From an uncultured Clostridium sp. (GTDB lineage Bacteria; Bacillota; Clostridia; Lachnospirales; Lachnospiraceae), in NCBI GenBank assembly GCA_946553025.1, contig CAMNRM010000023.1, positions 1 to 64,000 of the forward strand: DNA of 64,000 nucleotides. The letters run 5' to 3'. The notes under the pieces were generated by a model, which saw only the letters and a list, made by a program, of their open reading frames with translations, was not told the origin of the DNA and ran no database searches. Below are positions 17,224-25,199 of this stretch, one piece after another. Position 1 is the first letter of the stretch; each line of letters opens with the position of its first letter. The translations under genes and the position numbers were made by a program.

Positions 17224-19257
17224 ATGATTCAAAAATATCGATTTGGGACGCCGTTTGCAACGGAGGCTGTGGTTGAGGAGATTCAGGTTTCGCAGGGAAA
17301 GCCCGTTTACGGGACAGTTTCCCTGGAAGAAGGGTTTTTATTCTCTTATTCGATGCAGGAGGGCGATATCGTCTATGGACTTGGGGAGGCAAACCGGGGA
17401 ATCAATAAGCGGGGTTACTGCTATATCAGCGATTGTGCCGACGACCCCAACCATACCGAAGATAAGCTCTCGCTTTACGGGGCGCATAATTTTATCCTGG
17501 TATCGGGAAGGGAAACGTTTGGACTTTTTGTGGATTATCCGGGAAAGCTGACCTTTGATATCGGTTATAACCGCTCGGATCTGCTGACCATTTCCTGTGT
17601 GCGGGCGGATTTGGATCTCTATGTGCTGGAGGGAGATGGCCCGGCGGATATCGTTAAGCAGTTTAGGAAAATCATCGGGAGAAGTTATATCCCGCCGAAG
17701 TTTGCCTTAGGCTTTGGACAGAGCCGGTGGGGGTATAAGACGAAGGAGGATTTTGTCCGGGTGGCAGAAAACTACCGTAAAAATCACCTTCCCATCGATA
17801 TGATTTATATGGATATTGATTACATGGAGGAATATAAGGACTTTACGGTTAATCAGGAGGAGTTTGGCGATTTTTCTGCATTTGTTGAAGAGATGAAGGA
17901 GAAAAACATCCGCCTGGTGCCGATTATCGATGCCGGGGTGAAGATTGAAGAGGGGTATCCGGTTTATGAAGAGGGGATTGCACAGGGGTATTTTTGCGTC
18001 AGGGAAGATAAAACGCCGTTTACTGCGGCAGTGTGGCCCGGCTATACCCATTTCCCGGATGTCTTAAACCCGAAGGCCAGGGCATGGTTTGGGGAGAAGT
18101 ACCGTTTTCTGACCGATATGGGGATCGAGGGATTCTGGAACGATATGAATGAACCGGCGATTTTCTATACCCCGGAGGGCATTGAGGAAGCCAAGGGCCT
18201 GATGAAAACCTTTTTAGCCGACCAGGAAACGGATGCCCGGTGGGATACCACCTTAGGGGAGAAGGTTACGTTTTTACAGCTTCGCGGACAATTAGAGGAA
18301 TTATCCAACCGCAAAAAGGACTATGAACAGTTTTATCATCAGGTGGATGGGAAGCTCATTCGCCACGACCAGGTACATAATCTCTTCGGCTACAATATGA
18401 CCCGCGCCGCTGGGAAGGGCTTTGAAATGATTGACCCGGAGAAAAGATTTTTAATGTTTTCCCGTTCCTCCTATATCGGGATGCACCGCTACGGCGGTAT
18501 CTGGATGGGCGATAATAAATCCTGGTGGTCGCACATTCTTTTGAATTTAAAGATGCTGCCGTCGCTGAATATGTGCGGCTTCCTCTACACCGGCGCGGAT
18601 CTGGGCGGTTTTGGGGCGAATACGACCAGGGATCTTTTGCTGCGGTGGCTGGCGCTTGGCGTGTTTACTCCGCTGATGCGCAATCATGCCGCCATTGGCA
18701 CAAGGGAACAGGAGTGTTATCAGTTTGGGAACATGGATGATTTCCGTCACATCCTTGGCGTGCGCTATCGGTTGATTCCCTATCTGTACAGCGAGCTGAT
18801 GAAGGCGGCGCTGGAAGATGAACTGTATTTTAAGCCGCTGGCCTTCGACTACCCGGAAGATAAGATGGCTGCTCAGGTGGAGGATCAGCTTCTTTTGGGC
18901 AATGAATGTATGATTGCCCCCATCTATACGCAAAATGCCGCAGGCCGCTATGTCTACCTGCCGGAGCGGATGAAGTTTATCAAGTTCCTGCCGGACGGGA
19001 CGATGTTTGAGGAGGTTTTGGAAAAGGGCCATCACTATGTAGAGATTGCCTTAAATGAAGTTCCTCTCTTTATCCGCGAAGGAAAATGCATCCCTGTGGC
19101 GGATGCTGCCGAATGTGTAGAAGCGCTGGATATGGGGACGATAAAACTGCTTGGATTTGCGGGCGCGTCTTATCGGATGTATGATGACGACGGGGTGCAT
19201 AAGGATTATGAAAATCCGGGGAATTGGAAAATATTGGAAATAAGTGATAATATTTAG
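17224..19257 (+). CDS. Alpha-glucosidase, glycoside hydrolase family 31
   Basis: A 677-residue cytoplasmic enzyme with no signal peptide. The catalytic barrel has YMDIDYME (about residue 197), the nucleophile motif FWNDMNEP (about 303), the acid/base region IWMGDNKSWW, and YTGADLGGF downstream. This is the standard GH31 layout for hydrolysis of terminal alpha-glucosidic bonds. It has an N-terminal beta-sandwich (YGLGEANRGINKRG) and a short C-terminal one, and its length is normal for bacterial GH31. The start follows AAACAGGAGGACTTCAT. It sits divergent from an AraC regulator. The exact linkage cleaved cannot be read from sequence; a 6-phosphate substrate is not suggested by any PTS gene nearby. 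Its 3' end is echoed downstream in degenerate repeats. Confidence 0.92.
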   Translation: MIQKYRFGTPFATEAVVEEIQVSQGKPVYGTVSLEEGFLFSYSMQEGDIVYGLGEANRGINKRGYCYISDCADDPNHTEDKLSLYGAHNFILVSGRETFGLFVDYPGKLTFDIGYNRSDLLTISCVRADLDLYVLEGDGPADIVKQFRKIIGRSYIPPKFALGFGQSRWGYKTKEDFVRVAENYRKNHLPIDMIYMDIDYMEEYKDFTVNQEEFGDFSAFVEEMKEKNIRLVPIIDAGVKIEEGYPVYEEGIAQGYFCVREDKTPFTAAVWPGYTHFPDVLNPKARAWFGEKYRFLTDMGIEGFWNDMNEPAIFYTPEGIEEAKGLMKTFLADQETDARWDTTLGEKVTFLQLRGQLEELSNRKKDYEQFYHQVDGKLIRHDQVHNLFGYNMTRAAGKGFEMIDPEKRFLMFSRSSYIGMHRYGGIWMGDNKSWWSHILLNLKMLPSLNMCGFLYTGADLGGFGANTTRDLLLRWLALGVFTPLMRNHAAIGTREQECYQFGNMDDFRHILGVRYRLIPYLYSELMKAALEDELYFKPLAFDYPEDKMAAQVEDQLLLGNECMIAPIYTQNAAGRYVYLPERMKFIKFLPDGTMFEEVLEKGHHYVEIALNEVPLFIREGKCIPVADAAECVEALDMGTIKLLGFAGASYRMYDDDGVHKDYENPGNWKILEISDNI

Positions 19258-19330
19258 AAATAAGTGAAAATATTAGAAATAAGTGAAAAGCGTTAGAGAT
19301 TATGGAAGCATTAGAAATTGTGGAAGCATC
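19231..19330 (+). repeat. 3'-end echo repeats after the GH31 gene
   Basis: GAAATAAGTGATAATATTTA, covering the last codons and stop of the GH31 gene, is followed by two degenerate copies (GAAATAAGTGAAAATATTA and GAAATAAGTGAAAAGCGTTA). A different pair with GGAAGCATTAG-like units comes next. No gene or clear signal is seen in this stretch. Confidence 0.65.
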
Positions 19331-19375
19331 AGGGATAATCAAAACGTCTTAGAAAAAGAAATCATAAAAGGAAAT

Positions 19376-19419
19376 AGAGAATGTCAGGTGGATGATTCCT
19401 GTGCATTCTCTGTTTTTTT
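19376..19419 (+). terminator. Strong terminator after the GH31 gene
   Basis: AGAGAATG pairs with CATTCTCT, with an inner CAGG/CCTG stem, followed by GTTTTTTTG. It lies between the convergent GH31 gene and the 59-residue gene. Confidence 0.8.
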
Positions 19420-19444
19420 GTCCTTTTTATTCTATTTCTGTTCT

Positions 19445-19624
19445 TTATTCATTTCCGGTCAGCGGCGGTTTCTGGTAGAGTTTGCGGTTAATCTCATTTT
19501 TTACCACATTAATCTCTTCCTGAACTGCCTGTAGGTCACCTTTTTGCACCTGGCGCTCGATACGTTCAACGAGAGTTAGCTGGTCAAATAAGTTATTGTT
19601 GATTTCTTTTTCATTCGTTAGCAT
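19445..19624 (-). CDS. Small protein translationally coupled to an AraC regulator
   Basis: A 59-residue frame from the ATG at 19624, preceded on the minus strand by AAAGGAGGAAAACT. It overlaps the end of the AraC gene by 14 bases, so the two are probably translationally coupled. The ORF track starts further upstream inside the regulator. The product (MLTNEKEINNNLFDQLTLVE, then a helical Q/E-rich part) is charged and predicted helical, with no membrane segment. I do not recognise it. The coding support is the strong ribosome site and the overlap; a small protein partner of the regulator is possible but unproven. Confidence 0.55.
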   Translation of the reverse strand: MLTNEKEINNNLFDQLTLVERIERQVQKGDLQAVQEEINVVKNEINRKLYQKPPLTGNE

Positions 19625-20489
19625 AGTTTTCCTCCTTTCGCAAAACCGCCGAAATATTTCTCTTCCTCCATTCCATCGGCGGCTGTTGATAGATGGTTTT
19701 AAATGCCCTGGTAAAATGAAAGGGATTGGCATAGCCGGTCAGGTGGGCAATCTGGGTAATGGAGAGCTTCGTGGATCGTAGAAGTTCGCAGGCTTTATTC
19801 ATCCGGTATTGGATAAGGAAGTCCTGAGGACTTTTTGTCGTGATTTTTTTAAAGAGTTTGCTGAAATAACTTCGGTTTAAGTTTACATTGGCAGCCAAAT
19901 CCTCAACGGAGATTTCATCCATATAGTGTTTTTCGATATAGTCTACGGTGGACTGGATATAAAAGTCCTGAATACTGTTTTTCACGGTCTTTTTTGCGGT
20001 AATCGAACTGCGGATCAGTGCGCCGAAAAATAAGCTGACATAGCCCATCACTTCACAGGGCAGGAGTTCGGGCTGGTCAATGATGGTTTTTAAATAATTA
20101 AAGCAGGTTTTATACCCTTCTTCGGAAGACGGGCGGTAAATGGGGGAGTCCTGGCTCAGACCTGCCTGGTTTAAATACTCCTTCGCCTTCATCCCGTCAA
20201 ATTCCAGCCACATATATTCCCAGGGATGTTCTCCGTCTGCGTCGTAGTGGATGAGTTTATTCGGCTCAATTAGAAATGCCTGGCCCGCGTGAAGCTGGTA
20301 GGCGGCATCATTGCCGTTAAAGCTGGTGCGGTAGGTTCCGGTGCCGGAGAGTACGCAGTGAAGCAGGAAATGGTTCCTCATCCCCGGCCCGAAGGTGTGG
20401 TAGGGGGCGCATTGTTCGCGTCCGTATTGGTAGAGGGTCAGATCAAAGTAGTCATTATTGAAGAAAAGGTAATTAATCATCTTATTCAC
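19611..20489 (-). CDS. AraC-family regulator of the alpha-galactoside genes
   Basis: A 292-residue regulator. The N-terminal cupin-type arm reads MRNHFLLHCVLSGTGTY and HAGQAFLIEPNKLIHYDADG. The C-terminal DNA-binding domain reads ISVEDLAANVNLNRSYFSKLFKKIT and SITQIAHLTGYANPFHFTRAFKTIY. This MsmR/RafR-like layout is usual for regulators of raffinose or melibiose genes. It is divergent from a sugar-binding lipoprotein gene followed by a GH36 alpha-galactosidase, which fits that role. The start is supported by its own promoter about 100 bases upstream. The inducer is inferred from the neighbours. Confidence 0.9.
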   Translation of the reverse strand: MNKMINYLFFNNDYFDLTLYQYGREQCAPYHTFGPGMRNHFLLHCVLSGTGTYRTSFNGNDAAYQLHAGQAFLIEPNKLIHYDADGEHPWEYMWLEFDGMKAKEYLNQAGLSQDSPIYRPSSEEGYKTCFNYLKTIIDQPELLPCEVMGYVSLFFGALIRSSITAKKTVKNSIQDFYIQSTVDYIEKHYMDEISVEDLAANVNLNRSYFSKLFKKITTKSPQDFLIQYRMNKACELLRSTKLSITQIAHLTGYANPFHFTRAFKTIYQQPPMEWRKRNISAVLRKEENYANE

Positions 20490-20821
20490 ATCCTGTCTGG
20501 TTCTGCGTTTTGTTTTTTGTGCTTTGTTTTTGCCTGTTTTTCCGTTTTTTCCGTAACAAAGCGATAGATACTAAGAATCCTTATTCTCACTATATACCAA
20601 AATGTGTCCTATTGTCAAGAGGGGAAAGAAAAGCAACAAAATGGTAGAAAAGATATCGCCTGTGTTGATGTACCAAAGGAAGCGAAGGTGCTAAACTACA
20701 GACAGTTCTAAAAGGCAGGGGCGAATAAACTACAGGTAATTTCAGCAGTTTATAAAACTCCGGCAAAAAGAATAGGGAAAGAAACAGGAAAAAGAAAGCA
20801 AAGCGGTGAAGGAGGAAAAAG
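20490..20821. other. Intergenic regulatory region between AraC gene and solute-binding protein
   Basis: About 330 bases without a gene. A T-rich stretch lies near the AraC start. A minus-strand promoter is at 20589-20618. The half next to the binding-protein gene is purine-rich and ends in GAAGGAGGAAAAAG. I see no clear -35/-10 pair for the plus-strand operon, which fits activation by the AraC protein. Confidence 0.5.
20589..20618 (-). promoter_or_regulatory. Promoter of the AraC gene at 19611
   Basis: Minus strand TTGACA, an 18-base spacer and TATAGT, about 100 bases before the start codon. Confidence 0.6.
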
Positions 20822-22111
20822 ATGAAGATGAAAAAAACAGCAGCACTTATTCTGGCAGGTACGATGGCATTATCCCTGTCTGCATGTGGCGGGAATGCCC
20901 AGGGAGATTCCCAGGGGAGCGCACAGGGAGGCAGCGCAGGCGGTGCAGTGAAGGTGGCGATTTGGGACAATGCCCAGCTTGCGGGATTAAAGGAAATCAT
21001 GGGAGATTTTACTGCGGAAAGCGGAATCGATGTGGAGATTCAGGTGGTTCCCTGGGATCAGTACTGGACGCTTTTGGAGGCGGGTGCGCAGGGCGGGAGT
21101 ATGCCGGATGTGTTCTGGATGCATTCCAACTACAGCCAGAAGTTTATGAGCAATGATATTTTACTGGACTTAACCGATCGCATTGCTGCAAGTGAAAGCA
21201 TTGATTTAAGTAATTACTACGAAGATATCACCGGGCTTTATCAGTTTGACGGAAAAACCTACGCTATTCCCAAGGATTATGACACCATTGGACTATGGTA
21301 TAATAAGACCTTATTTGACGAGGCAGGCATTGCCTACCCGGACGAAACCTGGACCTGGGACACTTTTGCCGAAGTATCGGAAAAGCTGACGAATAAGGAT
21401 AAGGGGCAGTACGGCTTCGCCTCTCCGGCGGCAAATAACCAGGACGGTTATTACAACCTGATTTACAGCACCGGCGGAAGTGTGCTGAGTGAGGATAAGA
21501 AAACCTCCAACTGGGATTCCCCGGAAACTATCGCGGCCATGCAGTGGTGGGTGGATCATCTGGTAAAGAAATCCATGCCGAGCCAGGAGGTTATGGCGGA
21601 ATCCGCAGCAGATGTATTATTCGGATCAGGAAAGGTTGCCATGATTATGCAGGGTTCCTGGATGGTCGGCGCGTTTAAGGGCAATGAATATACCTTTGAG
21701 CACTGTGATGTTGCCGTTCTTCCCAAGGCAGAGGATGGAACCAGAAAGACGATTTATAACGGACTGGGCTGGGCGGCTTCGGCAGAAGGGCCAAGGGTTG
21801 AAGAGTCCTGGAAGCTTTTGGAGTATCTGGGGAGCGAGGCAGCACAGAAAAAGCAGGCCGAACTGGGCGTTACCATGTCCGCGTTTATGGGAACTTCGGA
21901 TACCTGGGTGAATTGTGTGCCGGAGTTTCATCTGCAGGCGTACATGGATATGACCGAGGATATGGTGATTCGTCCCTATACCAGAAATACCAAGGTTTGG
22001 GAGGATTATTCCCAGAGCACCATGGTGAAAGCCTACACCGGGGAAATGAGCGTGGAGGATGTTTGTAAGGATATTGCGGCGTATATGAATGAGCAGCTTG
22101 CGGAAGAGTAA
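20822..22111 (+). CDS. Extracellular solute-binding lipoprotein, sugar ABC type
   Basis: 429 residues with a lipoprotein signal (MKMKKTAALILAGTMALSLS then AC). The mature part begins with a Gly/Ser/Gln linker and the family 1 solute-binding fold: VKVAIWDNAQLAGLKEI, VVPWDQYWTLLEAGAQGG, MPDVFWMHSNY, and AIPKDYDTIGLWYNKTLFDEAGI. It should capture an oligosaccharide for an ABC transporter outside the membrane. The unusual point is that no permease or ATPase genes follow; the next gene is the GH36 enzyme. The permeases must be elsewhere or have been lost. Ribosome site GAAGGAGGAAAAAG. Confidence 0.92.
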   Translation: MKMKKTAALILAGTMALSLSACGGNAQGDSQGSAQGGSAGGAVKVAIWDNAQLAGLKEIMGDFTAESGIDVEIQVVPWDQYWTLLEAGAQGGSMPDVFWMHSNYSQKFMSNDILLDLTDRIAASESIDLSNYYEDITGLYQFDGKTYAIPKDYDTIGLWYNKTLFDEAGIAYPDETWTWDTFAEVSEKLTNKDKGQYGFASPAANNQDGYYNLIYSTGGSVLSEDKKTSNWDSPETIAAMQWWVDHLVKKSMPSQEVMAESAADVLFGSGKVAMIMQGSWMVGAFKGNEYTFEHCDVAVLPKAEDGTRKTIYNGLGWAASAEGPRVEESWKLLEYLGSEAAQKKQAELGVTMSAFMGTSDTWVNCVPEFHLQAYMDMTEDMVIRPYTRNTKVWEDYSQSTMVKAYTGEMSVEDVCKDIAAYMNEQLAEE

Positions 22112-22172
22112 GCGGAAGGACAAAAAGCAGGCAGATGGCAAAGGCATAGAAGCAGAAAAATAAAGCAGGTGG

Positions 22173-24512
22173 ATGATGGCGATTGTATATCAGGAAGAAA
22201 AAAGATTATTTACTCTACAGACAAAAAACAGTACCTGGCAGATGCAGGTAAGCCCTTATGGACATTTACTGCATGTTTATTATGGGAGAAAGGTTGAAAA
22301 AACCGCCATGGATTACCTGGCGGCAGGGATGAACCGCGGGTTTTCCGGTTCTCCCTACCGGGCTTTTTTCGAGGATCGGGGATATTCCCTGGATACCTGT
22401 CCGCAGGAATATTCCGCATTTGGAACAGGGGATTACCGCGAAAGCTGTCTGGAAATCGAACATGCCGACGGGAGCAGGGCCGCCGAACTGGTTTACGTAT
22501 CCCATAAGATATTGCCCGGAAAATATGCCCTGCCCGGGCTGCCTGCCCTGTGGGATGACGCAGGGGAAGGACAAAAAGCAGAAGCCCAAACCCTGGAGAT
22601 TGTGCTTAAGGATACCGCTTCGCAGGCGGAAGTGGTCTTGTATTATGGCGTGTTTGCGGAGTATGATGCGATTACCCGGGCCTGTCAGATAAGAAACCAT
22701 GGGGAAAAACCGGTAATTCTTCACCGTGCGCTCTCGGCCTGTCTGGATTTGTGCAGGGATGATTTGGATTTGCTTTCTTTTTATGGAAGGCATACGATGG
22801 AGAGGATGCCCGAAAGGAGAAAAATCGGTCATGGAAAGCTGTCCGTGGACAGTGTGCGCGGGACTTCCAGCCACCAGCAGAATCCCTTTGTGATTCTTTG
22901 TGAAACGGCGGCCAATGAGGAATATGGTGAATGCTTCGGAGCCGGTCTGGTGTACAGCGGAAATTTCCTTGCATCGGCAGAACTCGACCAGATCAACCAG
23001 ACGCGCTTTGTGATGGGGATTCATCCGGCAGGTTTTTTGTATACACTGGCAGCAGGGGAGAGTTTTACCGCGCCGGAAGTGGTGTTTACTTTTAGTGGTG
23101 AGGGCTATGGGGCATTGTCCAGAAAGATTCACCGTCTTTACCGGAAACATCTGATTCGCAGCAAGTATAAGGAAATTCGGCGTCCTGTGCTTCTCAACCA
23201 CTGGGAGGCGATGGATTTTTCCTTCCATGAAGAAGATTTGGTTTCTCTGGCAGAAAGTGCAGGGGAACTTGGCGTGGAGCTGTTTGTAATGGATGACGGC
23301 TGGTTTGGGGCGAGGAACGGCGATTTAAGCGGGCTTGGCGACTGGCAGGTAAACCGGGAGAAGATTCCCTCGGGTATCGGCGGCCTTGCCAAAAGGATTC
23401 ATGGGCTGGGGATGCAGTTTGGGATCTGGATCGAACCGGAGATGATCAACGAAGACAGCAATCTTTTCCGCACTCATCCTGACTGGTGCCTGCGCATCCC
23501 GGGAAGGCTTCCGAATGTGGAGCGCGGACAGCTTGTACTGGATATGAGCCGTAAGGAAGTAAGGGATTATCTGTTTGCGGAGATTTCGGCAGTGCTGGAG
23601 GAAGGCAAGATCAATTACGTGAAATGGGATATGAACCGGAATCTTTCGGATGTGTGGTCGAAGGCATTGCCCGCGGGACGGCAGGGCGAAGCTTATCACC
23701 GCTATGTTCTGGGTGTCTATGCGCTGATGGAGCGTTTTGTCACAGCTTTCCCGGATATTTTGTGGGAGGGCTGTTCCGGGGGTGGCGGGCGGTTTGATGC
23801 GGGAATCCTCTACTACATGCCGCAGATCTGGTGCAGCGATAATACGGACGCGGTGGAACGGCTGCAGATTCAGTACGGGACCTCCTTTGGCTATCCCGTC
23901 AGCAGCATGGGAAGCCATGTTTCCGCAAGCCCCAATATGCAGACCGGGAGAAGCACTTTAATGGCGACCAGGGCAGCCGTGGCGATGGCAGGGAGCTTTG
24001 GGTATGAACTGGATGTCAGAAAGCTGTGTGAAAAGGAACGGGAGGAGATTAGGGAAGAAATTCGGGAATTTAAGCAGTTTTATCCGTTGATTCATTACGG
24101 CGATTACTATCGGCTGACGAACGCCAAAGAGGATCGGGAGTTTACGGCCTGGGCATTTGTAAATGAAGAGAAAACCGAAGCCCTTATTTTTGTCGTAACC
24201 CTGCGGGCAAGATCAAATCCCCCGTTTATCCGCCTGCGGGTGAAGGGACTTTTGGAGGATGAGTTTTATCAGGTGAATGGGGCTTATCCGGGAAATAGGG
24301 CTTATCCGGGAAATGGGTTTTCTTCGGCGAAGGGGGCTTATCCGGGAAATGGGTTTTCTTCGGCGAAGGGGTCTTGTCTGGGAAATGGGCGTTGTTTGGA
24401 AGAGGAAGATAAGAATGTTTATGAGGGCAGCGCTCTGATGTACGGCGGGATATTGCTTCCCGTGGTGTCGGGGGATTACCAGGGGATGAGGTTTTGGATT
24501 AAAAAAGTATAG
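22173..24512 (+). CDS. Alpha-galactosidase, glycoside hydrolase family 36
   Basis: A 779-residue cytoplasmic enzyme that removes terminal alpha-1,6 galactose from raffinose-type sugars or melibiose. The catalytic barrel starts at LNHWEAMDFSF (about residue 340). It contains FVMDDGWFG, WIEPEMI, the nucleophile motif YVKWDMNRN (about 488), LWEGCSGGGGRFD, and the acid/base motif WCSDNTDA. The N-terminal super-sandwich domain is complete. Near the C-terminus, between FYQVN and the last strand, an insertion of AYPGN and GFSSAKG units interrupts the usual short loop. It follows the sugar-binding protein by about 60 bases and is very probably in one operon under the AraC regulator. Start could be 22173 or 22176. 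Confidence 0.93.
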   Translation: MMAIVYQEEKRLFTLQTKNSTWQMQVSPYGHLLHVYYGRKVEKTAMDYLAAGMNRGFSGSPYRAFFEDRGYSLDTCPQEYSAFGTGDYRESCLEIEHADGSRAAELVYVSHKILPGKYALPGLPALWDDAGEGQKAEAQTLEIVLKDTASQAEVVLYYGVFAEYDAITRACQIRNHGEKPVILHRALSACLDLCRDDLDLLSFYGRHTMERMPERRKIGHGKLSVDSVRGTSSHQQNPFVILCETAANEEYGECFGAGLVYSGNFLASAELDQINQTRFVMGIHPAGFLYTLAAGESFTAPEVVFTFSGEGYGALSRKIHRLYRKHLIRSKYKEIRRPVLLNHWEAMDFSFHEEDLVSLAESAGELGVELFVMDDGWFGARNGDLSGLGDWQVNREKIPSGIGGLAKRIHGLGMQFGIWIEPEMINEDSNLFRTHPDWCLRIPGRLPNVERGQLVLDMSRKEVRDYLFAEISAVLEEGKINYVKWDMNRNLSDVWSKALPAGRQGEAYHRYVLGVYALMERFVTAFPDILWEGCSGGGGRFDAGILYYMPQIWCSDNTDAVERLQIQYGTSFGYPVSSMGSHVSASPNMQTGRSTLMATRAAVAMAGSFGYELDVRKLCEKEREEIREEIREFKQFYPLIHYGDYYRLTNAKEDREFTAWAFVNEEKTEALIFVVTLRARSNPPFIRLRVKGLLEDEFYQVNGAYPGNRAYPGNGFSSAKGAYPGNGFSSAKGSCLGNGRCLEEEDKNVYEGSALMYGGILLPVVSGDYQGMRFWIKKV
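24280..24393 (+). repeat. In-frame tandem repeats near the 3' end of the alpha-galactosidase gene
   Basis: Units built on GGGCTTATCCGGGAAATGGG with or without TTTTCTTCGGCGAAGG, present as about two full 36-39-base copies and two partial ones. They encode AYPGNR, AYPGNGFSSAKG twice, then a decayed copy SCLGNG. The near identity of two copies suggests recent slippage. Confidence 0.8.
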
Positions 24513-24681
24513 AGGGCAATACGTGAATCATAGGCAGGTGTACTATGCGGCTGTGCCAGAGGATTGGTGCAGACACGGGCAGGAATTGGTGCGAGGGAAA
24601 AATGACTAAAAAAGGCCGCAGGTATCTGCATTATGGCAGAAAAATGGACGGATTTTTATAAAAATTTGGAAGAAATGAAAA
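24513..24681. other. Non-coding stretch after the alpha-galactosidase gene
   Basis: No credible gene. It contains a short degenerate direct repeat (GGATTGGTGCAGACACGGG, then GGAATTGGTGCGAGGG) and then AT-rich DNA leading into the next promoter. Confidence 0.5.
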
Positions 24682-24710
24682 TTGTTGCCTTTTTGATCTG
24701 ATGCTATAAT
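24682..24710 (+). promoter_or_regulatory. Promoter of the 78-residue gene
   Basis: TTGTTG, a 17-base spacer and TATAAT, about 65 bases before the start codon. Confidence 0.6.
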
Positions 24711-24774
24711 AAAACTCACACCGAAATCAGGGTGGATGGAAACTGTAGTTGATGATCAGAAAGGATGAACAATT

Positions 24775-25011
24775 ATGAAAATTCAAAATATTGACAATGT
24801 AGAGAAGTTTTTTGAGGTAATTGACGAGTGCAAAGGCGTGGTTGAACTGGTTTCCCCGGAGGGCGACAGGATTAACCTAAAGTCCAAACTCAGCCAGTAC
24901 TTATCCATGGCAACCATATTTTCTAACGGGTATGTAAGAGAACTGGATATTGTGGCACACGACAGAGAGGATGTAGAGCGGTTAATTAAGTACATGTATC
25001 AGGGCGAGTAA
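24775..25011 (+). CDS. Small conserved-looking cytoplasmic protein
   Basis: 78 residues from an ATG after GAAAGGATGAACAATT. The product has alternating strands and helices: VEKFFEVIDECKGVVELVSP, then GDRINLKSKLSQYLSMATIF, ending in DREDVERLIKYMYQGE. There is no membrane segment, metal site or HTH. It resembles small single-gene proteins I have seen in Lachnospiraceae, but I cannot name a family or function. It is a single-gene unit: its own promoter lies upstream and its stop codon lies inside the loop of a terminator. Confidence 0.75.
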   Translation: MKIQNIDNVEKFFEVIDECKGVVELVSPEGDRINLKSKLSQYLSMATIFSNGYVRELDIVAHDREDVERLIKYMYQGE

Positions 25012-25027
25012 TTTCGCCCTGTTTTTC
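25001..25027 (+). terminator. Terminator overlapping the stop codon (copy 1)
   Basis: AGGGCGAGTAATTTCGCCCT followed by GTTTTTC. The left arm is the last codons of the 78-residue gene and TAA is in the loop. An identical 26-base copy occurs at 26907. Confidence 0.85.
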
Positions 25028-25199
25028 TTTTTGGGAACTATTAGGGAAAAGCTATTTTGGTGGAGCCATTTTAGGAGGGCCAACAGAGATGGAGAGCCAA
25101 CATATGCACCTTGCGTAAAATCTGCGGAAATGTTAGAATGAAGAAAAGAACATTGCTGTGTAAATAGTAACGAAATATCGCAGGGAAAGAGGTGAGCAT

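Noticed and set aside
22266-23228. A 320-codon minus-strand ORF inside the alpha-galactosidase gene
   Set aside because: The plus-strand GH36 motifs across the same bases are unambiguous; the antisense product has no recognisable motif.
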